A stretch of 64,000 nt of DNA from an uncultured Tidjanibacter sp. (GTDB taxonomy: Bacteria; Bacteroidota; Bacteroidia; Bacteroidales; Rikenellaceae), in NCBI GenBank assembly GCA_947852905.1, contig CANTVF010000002.1, positions 310,001-374,000 on the forward strand, given 5' to 3'. A program made the position numbers and the translations under genes. Positions 27,535-36,331 of this stretch are shown here, one piece after another; within the stretch, counting starts at the first letter, position 1; each line of letters begins with the position of its first letter. A model generated the notes under the pieces. The model was given only the letters and a program-made list of their open reading frames with translations, was not told the origin of the DNA and searched no databases.

Positions 27535-29199
27535 TCAGAAAGCGCAGACAAATCTGATACCCAGAGACATCATTTTATTATACACACTCAGGCTGCCCTC
27601 AGTGAAATCAAGAAACCACACGCCATGCTCTCCGCTTTCCGTGGAAGACCAATATTGCCCGGAGGTCAATGTCGCGAGTCCGAGTAACTCCAAAGATTCA
27701 TTGACAATCTTTATATTATCAGTGCCCCGATAGCTATAATGAGTAATATCGTCTGCCCAACCGGCACTCAGTGTACTGAGTTCTTTGGCCGACGGTAAAT
27801 ACCACCCGCTGCATTTCGAAGCCGGAACAGCATGTTCCTCGGAATAAGCATCCAAATAAGCGATCATCTTCACACCGCACCGCTCTTCGCACTGCTCATC
27901 GTACTGTCTCAAGACAGCCGTATTATTGTATCCGAGTATACGGCCGTAATTACTCTTCAGATTCTTTTCTGCATTTATATCTTCGTATCCGGACAGGTTA
28001 CTGTCCTGCCAAGCCTGAAAATACTCATATTCTTCCTGATTGAAAGACGTAGCGGAAATCGCATCGTGCAGCGCAACGACCAACCCGTGCGTACAATAGG
28101 GCTTTTCCCGCCGAAGAACCGGATCGCCGAACTCTTCGGAAGTAGGATCTCCCAGCCAGAACACAATCCCTGCACACGCAGACTTCTGCGCATCCGTGAA
28201 TTTGGTCTCTTTTTTCATGAACGATCCGTCCCTCATGTAAAAATCGCCTATAGAAACCTCCCCCGGATCGGTAATGCCGCCTATCGGCTTGTTTTCCATT
28301 ACAGTAGCACTATGCCAGTCGGCCTGCTCGGTCGTATTTACCCACAGATAATCGCTATTCACGGTAATATCGTAACGATAAATCAAACCTCCGCTAAAAC
28401 TCAGCCCACCCAAATTGCATAAAAGTTTGGTCCCGTCACCCAACTCCACTTCTATAAAATCACCGTCCACACTCTGCGGCACTATAATCCCGCTGGCCCG
28501 CATTTCATCGCCATTACCGATCACAGCCATAAGTATGTCGGCCCGATCACCCTCGACTACCGAAACCAGCTTGGCGCGTTCGCTTCTGTCGGCTATCCGA
28601 TCTATCAGCATTCTGTCCGGTACAAATTTAGCGTCCTGTGCCACATTCAACAGCTTAACCTTAATATCGTCAATATCGGCAGCCGAGACTCCGTCGCCAG
28701 CCCTAAGTGTAATTTCGACCTTAGACATCATATGGTAAAACTCCATGTTCACAGGCGATGCCGCCACGCCGCTCCGTACTGCATACAACAGATCGGACGA
28801 AGCTATCCCCTCCCTCTGATCGGCGGCAATACTATGTATAAGGCCGTCATTCTCCGGAAACAAGGTTTCGTTTTCCGCTATAGGATCCTGTACGAAATTT
28901 CCATGCAACACAAAAAAATCCAATGTTTCGTTTTCAGGAAAATATCGGGGTGTCCCGTTGAACCCACCATTCCCGTCCGATGCCAACTTCCATGCATCGA
29001 TGTACCACACACCGGTTCCCAAAGCCCATGTATAAACAGTGCCGCCCTGCGGCACATATTCCACCGGCCGGCCGTCATCTGTCATACACATATTACCCGT
29101 CAGGGTTATCTCCGCCGCCTGTTTCCCGCCTCCGGGCACCTTGTCGTCACATGCCAACAACAATGCCGACAACAAGAATATCGTAAAATACTTTTTCAT
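27535..29199 (-). CDS. Fimbrillin-like lipoprotein fused to a DUF1566-type domain
   Basis: The 554-residue protein has a lipoprotein signal ending LLAC (Cys17). The N-terminal half resembles Mfa1-like fimbrillins (VNMEFYHMMSKVEITLRAG is the typical strand region, with PVEYVPQGGTVYTWA before it). The C-terminal part, about residues 310-554, has the DUF1566 / Fibrobacter paralogous pattern: GWYLPSAKELSTL, QYWSSTESG, VWFLDF and a final GIRFVCAF. The combination suggests a fimbrial tip or surface adhesin with a lectin-like head. The ATG at 29199 was chosen for the signal peptide. It lies 133 bases after the second gene of cassette 2 and could extend that operon. Confidence 0.75.
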   Translation of the reverse strand: MKKYFTIFLLSALLLACDDKVPGGGKQAAEITLTGNMCMTDDGRPVEYVPQGGTVYTWALGTGVWYIDAWKLASDGNGGFNGTPRYFPENETLDFFVLHGNFVQDPIAENETLFPENDGLIHSIAADQREGIASSDLLYAVRSGVAASPVNMEFYHMMSKVEITLRAGDGVSAADIDDIKVKLLNVAQDAKFVPDRMLIDRIADRSERAKLVSVVEGDRADILMAVIGNGDEMRASGIIVPQSVDGDFIEVELGDGTKLLCNLGGLSFSGGLIYRYDITVNSDYLWVNTTEQADWHSATVMENKPIGGITDPGEVSIGDFYMRDGSFMKKETKFTDAQKSACAGIVFWLGDPTSEEFGDPVLRREKPYCTHGLVVALHDAISATSFNQEEYEYFQAWQDSNLSGYEDINAEKNLKSNYGRILGYNNTAVLRQYDEQCEERCGVKMIAYLDAYSEEHAVPASKCSGWYLPSAKELSTLSAGWADDITHYSYRGTDNIKIVNESLELLGLATLTSGQYWSSTESGEHGVWFLDFTEGSLSVYNKMMSLGIRFVCAF

Positions 29200-29332
29200 A
29201 AACATTTCGATTTACATCGACGCCTGCCCGACGGGGCCGTTACCGACGCACACCCGTCAACACACCTCATCGGACAGCGTCTGTCAACCATGAAAAACCG
29301 ACTTTTAACTATCGAGAATTACACACCTACAG

Positions 29333-30817
29333 CTAACCATTCAAACTAAATAGCGCCTCGACCTGTTCTCCTTCCAATCTGAAATTCATATCATCGGCAA
29401 AAGAGCAAACTATATGATAAGTCCCGTCTTCATTTCGGGACACCGTCATAGTACCCGAGGTAACAGGAGCCGCCTGCACCACATCGCCGTCTTCAATCTT
29501 ATAATACCACGAATTACGTTTCCAGTCCACATTCCATGAAGCTACAGCTCCAGCATGTATTGCATTAGCATCATACTCCCACGCCATCTCGTCATATTCT
29601 GTAACTGTGTATTCCCCGTCGGGTACATAATATATATTCTCTTCATTGATTTCTATCTTTTCAAAATACACTATCAAAGACACATATTCGCCGGTTCCCG
29701 AATATGTATTATTCATTGTGTCATGCTCTACACTATCGCTCCAGAACCTTATCTCGCCGTAAGTATAAGCAACAGGATCATCAGGCCTGCTCGGTTGTAT
29801 ATATGCATACCAATTCTGCATTACAGTTGACAGATCGACATTATCTGTCAACTCACTGAGGTGGTCTTGAGCCCCTTCCTGTATGAGCTTCACGTCAACC
29901 TCGACAGTAACGTCTTCCGTAGCGAAAAACTTCACGTACCCTACGCGCTCTCCCTTATCCGGATTCGGTTTCATACCCACGAGACAACACTTATCGTCGG
30001 ACTCCACTCTTTCAGCCGTTATCCAATCCACCTCTTCGCCATTCTCATCGACACACGACACGTCCCACTCGGTATTGACAGTCAATATCATCAAAAGATT
30101 ATTTTCCGAACAGTTACCCAAATAGTCAAATCTGAGCTCCTCGATGCCCTCATATATAGTTACCGACGGCGGCAACACCATGCCTTTTTGAGCCACGATT
30201 ACATCCTGCGCCACGACCAATCCGTTGGGTTCCGATACCGTTATCACCCCTACCCTTTCTTTGGTAGACGGATTGTCCGCAACCGACACGGTAAATCCGG
30301 TATCGCTCTCGTCAATCGTAATCCATTCGGCACCCGCATGGTCTACTGCCGTAGACCATGCAAGGTCCTCCCTCGGGACTTCCACCGTAACGGTTTGCGC
30401 TACGGCACCTTCGCTATCGAACTCCAGTTTCGTAGCCGACAGAGTAAAGTCAAAGACCTCGTCCGACACCTCTTGAGTTACCGTAATCTCCTTGTTTTTA
30501 AGTTTGCTGCCTTCAGGAACCGTTATTATCACGGCACCTGTTCTTTTTTCCTTTTTCAGATTATCGGCAACGGTTATTTTAACCGTACTATTGCCCATCT
30601 TCTCAGCCGACAGCCACTCTCTCGCGGCAACCGCTACATCCACACCCCACTCTTCTATGCCGGAAAACGACACACTAACGGTCTGCGGTTCGGCATCCAA
30701 TGCAGCGAAAGTTACCAATGCAGGCTCTACATTCAAAAATGTCTCTTTCTCCTCCGGTTTTTCCGTACATGCCGCGGATAACAAACACACGGCCAGCATA
30801 ACTATATATCGTTTCAT
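29333..30817 (-). CDS. Triple BACON-like lipoprotein (cassette 2, second gene)
   Basis: The 494-residue protein is a paralogue of the gene at 22557: lipoprotein signal ending LSAAC (Cys17), three BACON-like domains (about 30-118, 125-212 and 220-312) and the same unassigned C-terminal domain (DHLSELTDNVDLSTVMQNWY, SGTGEYVSLIVYF, NSWYYKIEDGDVV, TVSRNEDGTYHI). The Gly/Pro-rich tail of cassette 1 is missing. It starts 45 bases after the stop of the upstream BACON/HAF lipoprotein, so the pair is probably one transcript. Confidence 0.82.
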   Translation of the reverse strand: MKRYIVMLAVCLLSAACTEKPEEKETFLNVEPALVTFAALDAEPQTVSVSFSGIEEWGVDVAVAAREWLSAEKMGNSTVKITVADNLKKEKRTGAVIITVPEGSKLKNKEITVTQEVSDEVFDFTLSATKLEFDSEGAVAQTVTVEVPREDLAWSTAVDHAGAEWITIDESDTGFTVSVADNPSTKERVGVITVSEPNGLVVAQDVIVAQKGMVLPPSVTIYEGIEELRFDYLGNCSENNLLMILTVNTEWDVSCVDENGEEVDWITAERVESDDKCCLVGMKPNPDKGERVGYVKFFATEDVTVEVDVKLIQEGAQDHLSELTDNVDLSTVMQNWYAYIQPSRPDDPVAYTYGEIRFWSDSVEHDTMNNTYSGTGEYVSLIVYFEKIEINEENIYYVPDGEYTVTEYDEMAWEYDANAIHAGAVASWNVDWKRNSWYYKIEDGDVVQAAPVTSGTMTVSRNEDGTYHIVCSFADDMNFRLEGEQVEALFSLNG

Positions 30818-30861
30818 AATTATTGTCATTTATTGTCATTCATATTTTCGTCACATACATT

Positions 30862-32265
30862 CTAATGATTAGATACGTAGAACGACTGGAATCTCATGTA
30901 CCCTCCGGGCAACGGCGTCATAAACGTACCGAACAACATGCTCTTATCCGCATTGACATAATTGATGGCTCCCTGCGGTATTTTGATGCCATAATTACTC
31001 TGTACCCATTCTTCAATGCTGCCTAACCCGGTATTGGTATTCAAATCATATACTACACCGGTAGATATGCCCAGCGATCCGATACCTATAAAAGCTATTC
31101 CGTCATCGGTAACACTGGTACCTGTAGACTCGCCGTAATCCTCTACAATAGTAGTCTTCTCGGTTTCAGTATTATAAAATGCTGCGCATTGCGACGTCAC
31201 TATCTGGTCGCCGCCCAACATTTCACGCCTATACGATCCGGCAATCCATTTTCCCGTAGGGCTTATCTTGGTCAACTCAGCCGAACATATCACTCCGTCC
31301 ACCAGGACCTCCGTTCCCCATGAAGCCTCCTCTGTTCTGACCTTACGTACGTCCTCTCCGACCCATTTGGGTTCGTCGGCAAAATCTTCCCAATACAGCA
31401 TTCCCATGTCCCAGCCGTCCCACGACGTGCCGTAAATAATCGAGCCGTCGGCAGATATTCCTCTGGCCATCACGCCATCCATGAACTCCCGATCGCGATA
31501 ATTGCTCTCCGGCATTTTAAGCTCATGCATGACACCGTTATCCCACAATAACGGATGATACAAACCGTCGTCCATTCTGGCATATCCGACCCAATATCTG
31601 CCGTCCTCAGAAGTCGCCTGCACGGCCACATCATTACCGTCCCGTCCGAAAACATAATAATTGCCGTCCGTGTCGAAAATCCAGTAACCGCCGTTCTGAC
31701 CGTCGCATATGAACAGCTGACCGCTATCGGACATGACCATGGTCTGGGTAAGCATCATTTCATCAGACGAATAAGGACCCAATACGATCCTTTCGTCGGT
31801 ATATACGTCTATGATTTCGGGATAAAAAAGAAAAGTGATTTCGTCGGCCGCTATCTTGTGAGTAAAACCGCCGACGAACCTACCGCTCGGAGAAACTGCC
31901 GCACAATCGTTCAGATGCGACAACTTGCGATAGTTAGGCATATCGGGCATATACCCGAGCTGCGTGATAATTATTTCTCTTGATGCGCTGCCAGCCGTAA
32001 CGAGAACCGTAGCACTCCGCTCATACTCGGAATTGTTGTCTTCGGCTGTGATTGTAAGAATGTCGCTCTCCCCGTTGCGGGTAGCCTCGAGCCATGAAGC
32101 GTACGAAACTACCTCCCATTTCGCCGGAGAAGCGTCTACATGAATTTCAATAGGATCGTTATCATAGCCATAGAACGAACAGGCTATCTGATCCAGCTTT
32201 ACATAATGTTCCTCTACGACATTTTCGTTACATGAAACAAGGAGACTTAGTACCCCCCCCCGCAC
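30862..32265 (-). CDS. BACON/HAF lipoprotein with G9 tract (cassette 2, first gene)
   Basis: This is a paralogue of the gene at 24162: BACON domain (EHYVKLDQIACSF, SWLEATRNGESDILTITAEDNN) and HAF-like motifs (AAVSPSGRFVGG, GISADGSIIYGTSW, KISPTGKWIAGSY). With nine G the frame can begin only at GTG 32265 (MRGGVLSLLVSC), a signal with a very short basic part. The better start, ATG 32293, would give MNYCIKRLICAGGVLSLLVSC, a full lipoprotein signal, but only with 8 or 11 G residues. So expression is probably reduced or off at nine. The same defect in the same place as in cassette 1 argues for a shared switching design or a shared homopolymer error. Confidence 0.78.
   Translation of the reverse strand: MRGGVLSLLVSCNENVVEEHYVKLDQIACSFYGYDNDPIEIHVDASPAKWEVVSYASWLEATRNGESDILTITAEDNNSEYERSATVLVTAGSASREIIITQLGYMPDMPNYRKLSHLNDCAAVSPSGRFVGGFTHKIAADEITFLFYPEIIDVYTDERIVLGPYSSDEMMLTQTMVMSDSGQLFICDGQNGGYWIFDTDGNYYVFGRDGNDVAVQATSEDGRYWVGYARMDDGLYHPLLWDNGVMHELKMPESNYRDREFMDGVMARGISADGSIIYGTSWDGWDMGMLYWEDFADEPKWVGEDVRKVRTEEASWGTEVLVDGVICSAELTKISPTGKWIAGSYRREMLGGDQIVTSQCAAFYNTETEKTTIVEDYGESTGTSVTDDGIAFIGIGSLGISTGVVYDLNTNTGLGSIEEWVQSNYGIKIPQGAINYVNADKSMLFGTFMTPLPGGYMRFQSFYVSNH
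32253..32261 (-). repeat. G9 homopolymer in signal-peptide codons (candidate phase switch 2)
   Basis: Nine C on the plus strand, located as in cassette 1 between the ATG and the lipobox. From ATG 32293 with nine G the frame runs to TAA after about 21 codons; with eight it enters the main frame. Confidence 0.85.
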
Positions 32266-32356
32266 AAATTAAACGTTTAATACAATAATTCATTTTGGTT
32301 GATTTTAGTTGAACAATTAGTTGTCAATGACACTTATTACCACATTTTCTATATTG

Positions 32357-32387
32357 CGAATATAATAAACATTAATTGCAAAACAAA
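32357..32387 (-). promoter_or_regulatory. Promoter of cassette 2
   Basis: Minus strand: TTTG (32387-32384), 19-base spacer, TATATTCG (32364-32357). One base departs from the consensus; the flanks are similar to the cassette 1 promoter. Confidence 0.68.
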
Positions 32388-32508
32388 TTTTGCGGCAAGA
32401 AAAAACCACATATTTATGTAAAGTATGCTCCATACAGTGGTTATACTTGCATCCAATCCGAAGAATTGCTACCATATATATCGACATTTCAATTATGTCT
32501 GTTTTCAT

Positions 32509-32516
32509 TATCTTTG
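32509..32516 (+). promoter_or_regulatory. Candidate -7 box for the HAD gene
   Basis: TATCTTTG matches the -7 consensus and lies 26 bases before the ATG at 32543. The -33 box is weak (TTTC at 32487-32490). Confidence 0.5.
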
Positions 32517-32542
32517 CCGAACGAACGCAAAACTTGATATAT

Positions 32543-33142
32543 ATGATAGACAGCATAGTTTTCGACCTCGGAGGCGTGGTCATAGGCCGGGATTACGACA
32601 GGTACGGACACGAGATAGCCGAATTTTCGTTCCTGCAGGGCGACCGGCCGTTTCCGGAATACTGGAAACTCTACGACAGCGGCCGGTGCAGTCGCGAAGA
32701 GGTGGTAGCGGCCATTTCGGCAGAGACGACGCTCACTCCCGCGCAGGCCGATGCGAAACTCGACAGACTCATGGAACTGTTCAACGAGTTCCACGACACC
32801 GCCGAACTCATAGCCCAACTCTCCGCGAAAGGATATAAATTATACGTGCTGTCCAACATGCCCGCCGATTTCTACGCCTACGTCAGCCGATTCGACGTTT
32901 TCCGTTATTTCGACGGACAGATCATTTCGAGCGCCGAAAAAATCATGAAGCCTGATCCGCGCTTCTTCGGTCTGCTCACCGAACGTTTCGGACTGAAACC
33001 CGAAAACACCCTTTTCGTGGACGACAAACCCACCAATACGGAAGCGGCACGTCGCTTGGGATTCAACGTATGCCTGTTCACGCCGGGGCGCGAAAGTTGC
33101 GACGCGATACGCGCCATACTCGGAATCAAGTGCGACCGATAA
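32543..33142 (+). CDS. HAD-superfamily hydrolase, YihX-like
   Basis: The 199-residue protein has HAD motif I as IVFDLGGVV (nucleophile Asp8), motif II in LYVLSNMP, the motif III Lys in SSAEKIMKPDPRFF and motif IV as LFVDDKPTN. The DLGG form of motif I is as in the YihX/epoxide-hydrolase-like HAD-IA group, which dephosphorylate sugar phosphates such as alpha-glucose-1-phosphate. The start at 32543 follows the -7 box; a longer frame from 32390 would run through the promoter. The AlkD-like gene follows 10 bases downstream. Confidence 0.87.
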   Translation: MIDSIVFDLGGVVIGRDYDRYGHEIAEFSFLQGDRPFPEYWKLYDSGRCSREEVVAAISAETTLTPAQADAKLDRLMELFNEFHDTAELIAQLSAKGYKLYVLSNMPADFYAYVSRFDVFRYFDGQIISSAEKIMKPDPRFFGLLTERFGLKPENTLFVDDKPTNTEAARRLGFNVCLFTPGRESCDAIRAILGIKCDR

Positions 33143-33152
33143 ACATTCACCC

Positions 33153-33872
33153 ATGAACGCCGTCCCGCCGAAAAACGCTCTGCAACCCGAAACCGCAGAA
33201 ATCCTGCGTTGGCTGCACGACAATGCCGACGAAAAAGTACGTATCGGGCAGGCTCGTTTCGGCATCACGCCGGGGCGCAACCTCGGAATACCGGTACCCG
33301 CCCTACGCGCAGAGTCGAAAAGTTACCGCAATCATCACTCCGTAGCTTTGGAATTATGGGAAAGCGGAATACACGAAGCCCGTATCATGGCGTCCATGAT
33401 AGCCTCTCCGAAATTGTTCACTCCCGATGAGATGGACCGTTGGGTAGCCGAACTGGACTCATGGGATGTATGCGACCAATGTTGCAGCAACCTGTTCCGC
33501 AAAACGGCATTCGCCGAAGACAAAATATACGGATATGCGGAAGACGGACGCGAATACGTGCGGCGCACGGCATTCGTCCTCATAGCCGTACTCGCCGTTC
33601 ATGACAAATCCATTCCGGACAATCGTTTCGCCGACTATCTGCGTCTGGCCGCGAAACACTCTACCGATGACCGCAATTTCGTAATGAAAGCCGTCAACTG
33701 GGCTATCCGACAGATCGGCAAACGCAACATGCCTCTCAACGCCGTAGCAACAAAGACCGCTGCCGACCTCGCCGGATCGGACAACGCCACGGCACGACGG
33801 ACAGGCAAAGCTGCCCTGCGGGAACTGTCGTCACCCAAAACCGTCGCTTTCATAGCCGCCCACCGCAAATAG
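33153..33872 (+). CDS. DNA alkylation repair protein, AlkD-like
   Basis: The 239-residue product is built of helical HEAT-like repeats with the family pattern: VRIGQARFGITPGRNLGIPVPALRAESK near the N-terminus, WESGIHEARIMASMIASPKLF, WDVCDQC and FVMKAVNWAIRQIGKRN. AlkD removes N3- and N7-alkylated purines without base flipping. Close spacing to the HAD gene suggests co-transcription. Confidence 0.88.
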   Translation: MNAVPPKNALQPETAEILRWLHDNADEKVRIGQARFGITPGRNLGIPVPALRAESKSYRNHHSVALELWESGIHEARIMASMIASPKLFTPDEMDRWVAELDSWDVCDQCCSNLFRKTAFAEDKIYGYAEDGREYVRRTAFVLIAVLAVHDKSIPDNRFADYLRLAAKHSTDDRNFVMKAVNWAIRQIGKRNMPLNAVATKTAADLAGSDNATARRTGKAALRELSSPKTVAFIAAHRK

Positions 33873-34341
33873 CGGCAACTCCTCTTCCAATACATAAACA
33901 GGCGACATCGACGATCGAATCCTCTGTCGTTACATAATGGAATGCAGACAATCGCTTTTTATGGCTACTCAGCCATGTATATCATCTGCCGCGCTTTTTA
34001 TTTCTGTATGCCCCGACCGTACCGACATCGCACAAACACGACGTCCGATGCGGTCTCCTATTTCCCGCATATAAGCAACAGAATTATCTCCCGACAAGCG
34101 GATGCAAAACATAGAACGATACCGGCATTTTATGACAACGGATAAGACGCCTCCGTCCTTGAGGCTGACTGTACCGCAGATGACTGAAACGTCACATGCA
34201 AACTATCGAAAACCGACAGCCGGACTTAGCATGCCTGTATAGGTTGCAACGGTAGATCCGAAAATCACATCGTATCTACACGCCACTTATACGTCACGAC
34301 GACCGCTGCCGGACAAGCCGTCCGACCATTATCCGCCGGTA
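33873..34341. other. Intergenic region, nothing recognised
   Basis: No gene with acceptable coding character. A small hairpin, ATGGCT with AGCCAT around ACTC, lies near 33960-33976. Nothing else stands out. Confidence 0.4.
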
Positions 34342-35145
34342 TCAGAACCAGTATGTATATGTAACGCTGAACGCCGTGGACATCTGGCTGCTGAGGCCGT
34401 CACCGGTAACACGCTCCCACTCGTCACGCATAGCCCTGCTCCACGAAGGCGTTACGGTACGCATGACATGCACCGCCAGACCGCGATAACCTATTCCGAA
34501 AACGAATCCGAAAGAGAGTTCTGCGGCCGACCGCCACCATGTCAACCCATCGCCCGGCAAAGAATCTCCGCTGGCCGAAATATCGTTGCGCCCACCGAGA
34601 GAAACACCTCCCATGATACCGGCCTGTACGAAAACGGGGATATAGGCATTGCTCTCGAAAAAAGTAACCATAAGAGGTACTGTCAACGCATAACGCGAAA
34701 AAGAGACCGACACACTGCCGTCATCATACTCGAATCCCGTGAGCGAAACACTGACACCCGTATCCAGCGACCACACCTCCGCGAAGGGAAGCGAAGCCGT
34801 CATGCCCGCCGTAAACCCGTGCCTAGGCGACACTCTCTTGAACATATCCTCTCGCACACCGTCCGAATGCATGACGAGCCAGTCGGTTTCCGAATTCAGA
34901 TATCCGGCCTGACAACCGATTTGCCAACCGGCCAGAAACCGTCTTATTCCGCCACGTATTCTCTCCGCACCGGACACTGCGCCACCGACAGCCGCATCCC
35001 CGTCCTGGGCAGCAATAGGCTCCACCGGCAGAGGGTCGAGCGACAACGGCGGCATATCCCCCGTCCCCTTTTCGTATATCGGCGACTGCGCTGACGCAAC
35101 AACGACCGCCAGCAGACACACGAACGTCAGATAAAATCTTTTCAT
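34342..35145 (-). CDS. Outer-membrane beta-barrel protein
   Basis: The 267-residue protein has a signal peptide ending VVASAQ, a short Pro-rich linker (SLDPLPVEPIAAQDGD), then alternating strands (WQIGCQAGYLNSETDW, SVSFSRYALTVPLMVTFF, AELSFGFVFGIGYRGLAVHVM) and a terminal strand ending TYTYWF with the aromatic residue typical of barrels. It is probably an 8-stranded PorT-like or OmpA-type barrel without a peptidoglycan domain. The ATG at 35145 was chosen to start at the signal peptide. Confidence 0.75.
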   Translation of the reverse strand: MKRFYLTFVCLLAVVVASAQSPIYEKGTGDMPPLSLDPLPVEPIAAQDGDAAVGGAVSGAERIRGGIRRFLAGWQIGCQAGYLNSETDWLVMHSDGVREDMFKRVSPRHGFTAGMTASLPFAEVWSLDTGVSVSLTGFEYDDGSVSVSFSRYALTVPLMVTFFESNAYIPVFVQAGIMGGVSLGGRNDISASGDSLPGDGLTWWRSAAELSFGFVFGIGYRGLAVHVMRTVTPSWSRAMRDEWERVTGDGLSSQMSTAFSVTYTYWF

Positions 35146-35197
35146 ACTAATGTCCCGGACCCGACCGGACAAATGCCGATACCTACTGTCCTGTTTG

Positions 35198-35228
35198 CAA
35201 ATATACGTCCGTAAAACCGCACGACAAC
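35198..35228 (-). promoter_or_regulatory. Promoter of the barrel gene at 34342
   Basis: Minus strand: GTTG (35228-35225), 19-base spacer, TATATTTG (35205-35198). Confidence 0.62.
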
Positions 35229-35553
35229 ACAAGCGAAGCTCTTTTTATGGATACGCGACACAGCAAAACACCGACATTACCGTCAAACCGTTCCGCAACG
35301 TAACATAAATGCCCCGAACACATCCGGATAGTAAAAAACAGAAAGACAGTTTAATTTCCGTAAAACCATAACATTACGAATAAGAAACGCAATACATTTG
35401 CATGCATCTTAATACGCGACAGAACATCGATACGAGATTTACCGCTCCCTGTCACAATCGACGCCGACGCGACCGGCATACCGGCCGGAACGCGAAAAAA
35501 CCGGGCGACCGGCCCACACGCAGCATCCGACAACTCACAAAAAACATATAGTT
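35229..35553. other. Intergenic region between divergent genes
   Basis: Holds TACATTTG (35393-35400), a possible -7 box for the downstream plus-strand lipoprotein gene, but without a good -33 box. GC-rich dyads of the type ACCGGCATACCGGCCGG lie near 35471-35488. No gene seen. Confidence 0.4.
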
Positions 35554-36150
35554 ATGAACGCAAGAACCGGACATTTGACAATCATCGCACTATGCTGTCT
35601 GTTTTACAGTTGTGCCTCCATAGTGCCCGTATCGAACGAAATCATCGAACGGGTCGGTGGCGAAACGGAACTGGATAAGTTCCAATATTACATTTCCCGC
35701 GGCATCGTCATGGACAGAACGGAAAACGAAACCGATGCCGGTATAGTAGCCGGCCAAGCCAAAATCGTCAGTACGACACGACAGGACAGAATCAAAATCA
35801 AAAGATCAACTCCCGGCGTAGTAATACACAGCAGATTCCATCCGAATATCGACTCATACAGTCTGTGCGTCGCATTCGAAGCCGACGACGACAAATATCT
35901 GCAATTCGTCTCCTACTCCGGCGGAGAAGTATATGCATTGTACACACCTATAGAAAACGAGAACATAGTAGCTTACGGCACTGCCCTATACCGCTACTTT
36001 CCGGTCAATACGCTGATTGCACCGAAAGCGATAGAAACAGACTCCGGATACGATTACAGCGACATGCCGTGTCTGCTGATAAAACTGAAGAAACGCGATA
36101 TAATAGAGAAGAACAGACGTACCGTCAAAGGCCGTCGAATCGAACGGTAA
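35554..36150 (+). CDS. Putative lipoprotein of unknown function
   Basis: The 198-residue protein has a hydrophobic N-terminus ending LFYSCAS, so Cys20 may be the lipidated residue although the -2 Tyr is unusual. The rest is a mixed alpha/beta sequence with strands such as YSLCVAFEADDDKYLQFVSYSG and EVYALYTPIENENIVAYGTALYRYF, then a basic C-terminus (RRTVKGRRIER). I do not recognise the family. It is followed by a strong terminator and probably forms a single-gene unit. Confidence 0.7.
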   Translation: MNARTGHLTIIALCCLFYSCASIVPVSNEIIERVGGETELDKFQYYISRGIVMDRTENETDAGIVAGQAKIVSTTRQDRIKIKRSTPGVVIHSRFHPNIDSYSLCVAFEADDDKYLQFVSYSGGEVYALYTPIENENIVAYGTALYRYFPVNTLIAPKAIETDSGYDYSDMPCLLIKLKKRDIIEKNRRTVKGRRIER

Positions 36151-36252
36151 AGAACACCTAAACCGACCGCCGGTCATATATTGCACATGAATTCCCTACA
36201 CCACAAGCCGACTCACGCTACCGGCACACATCCGCAATTCACCGAAAAGCAG

Positions 36253-36291
36253 ACGCCTCGCGCTCCTCATAGGAAACGCGAGGCGTTTTTT
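36253..36291 (+). terminator. Terminator with T6 tail
   Basis: ACGCCTCGCG (36253-36262) pairs with CGCGAGGCGT (36277-36286), followed by T to 36291. Confidence 0.9.
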
Positions 36292-36331
36292 CAATAACCG
36301 CAGTACAACCCGAAACGGTACGCTACGCGGC

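Noticed and set aside
25599..32261. G9 tracts as invertible promoter elements or recombinase sites
   Set aside because: No inverted repeats flank the promoters and no invertase gene is in the window; frame slippage is the simpler explanation.
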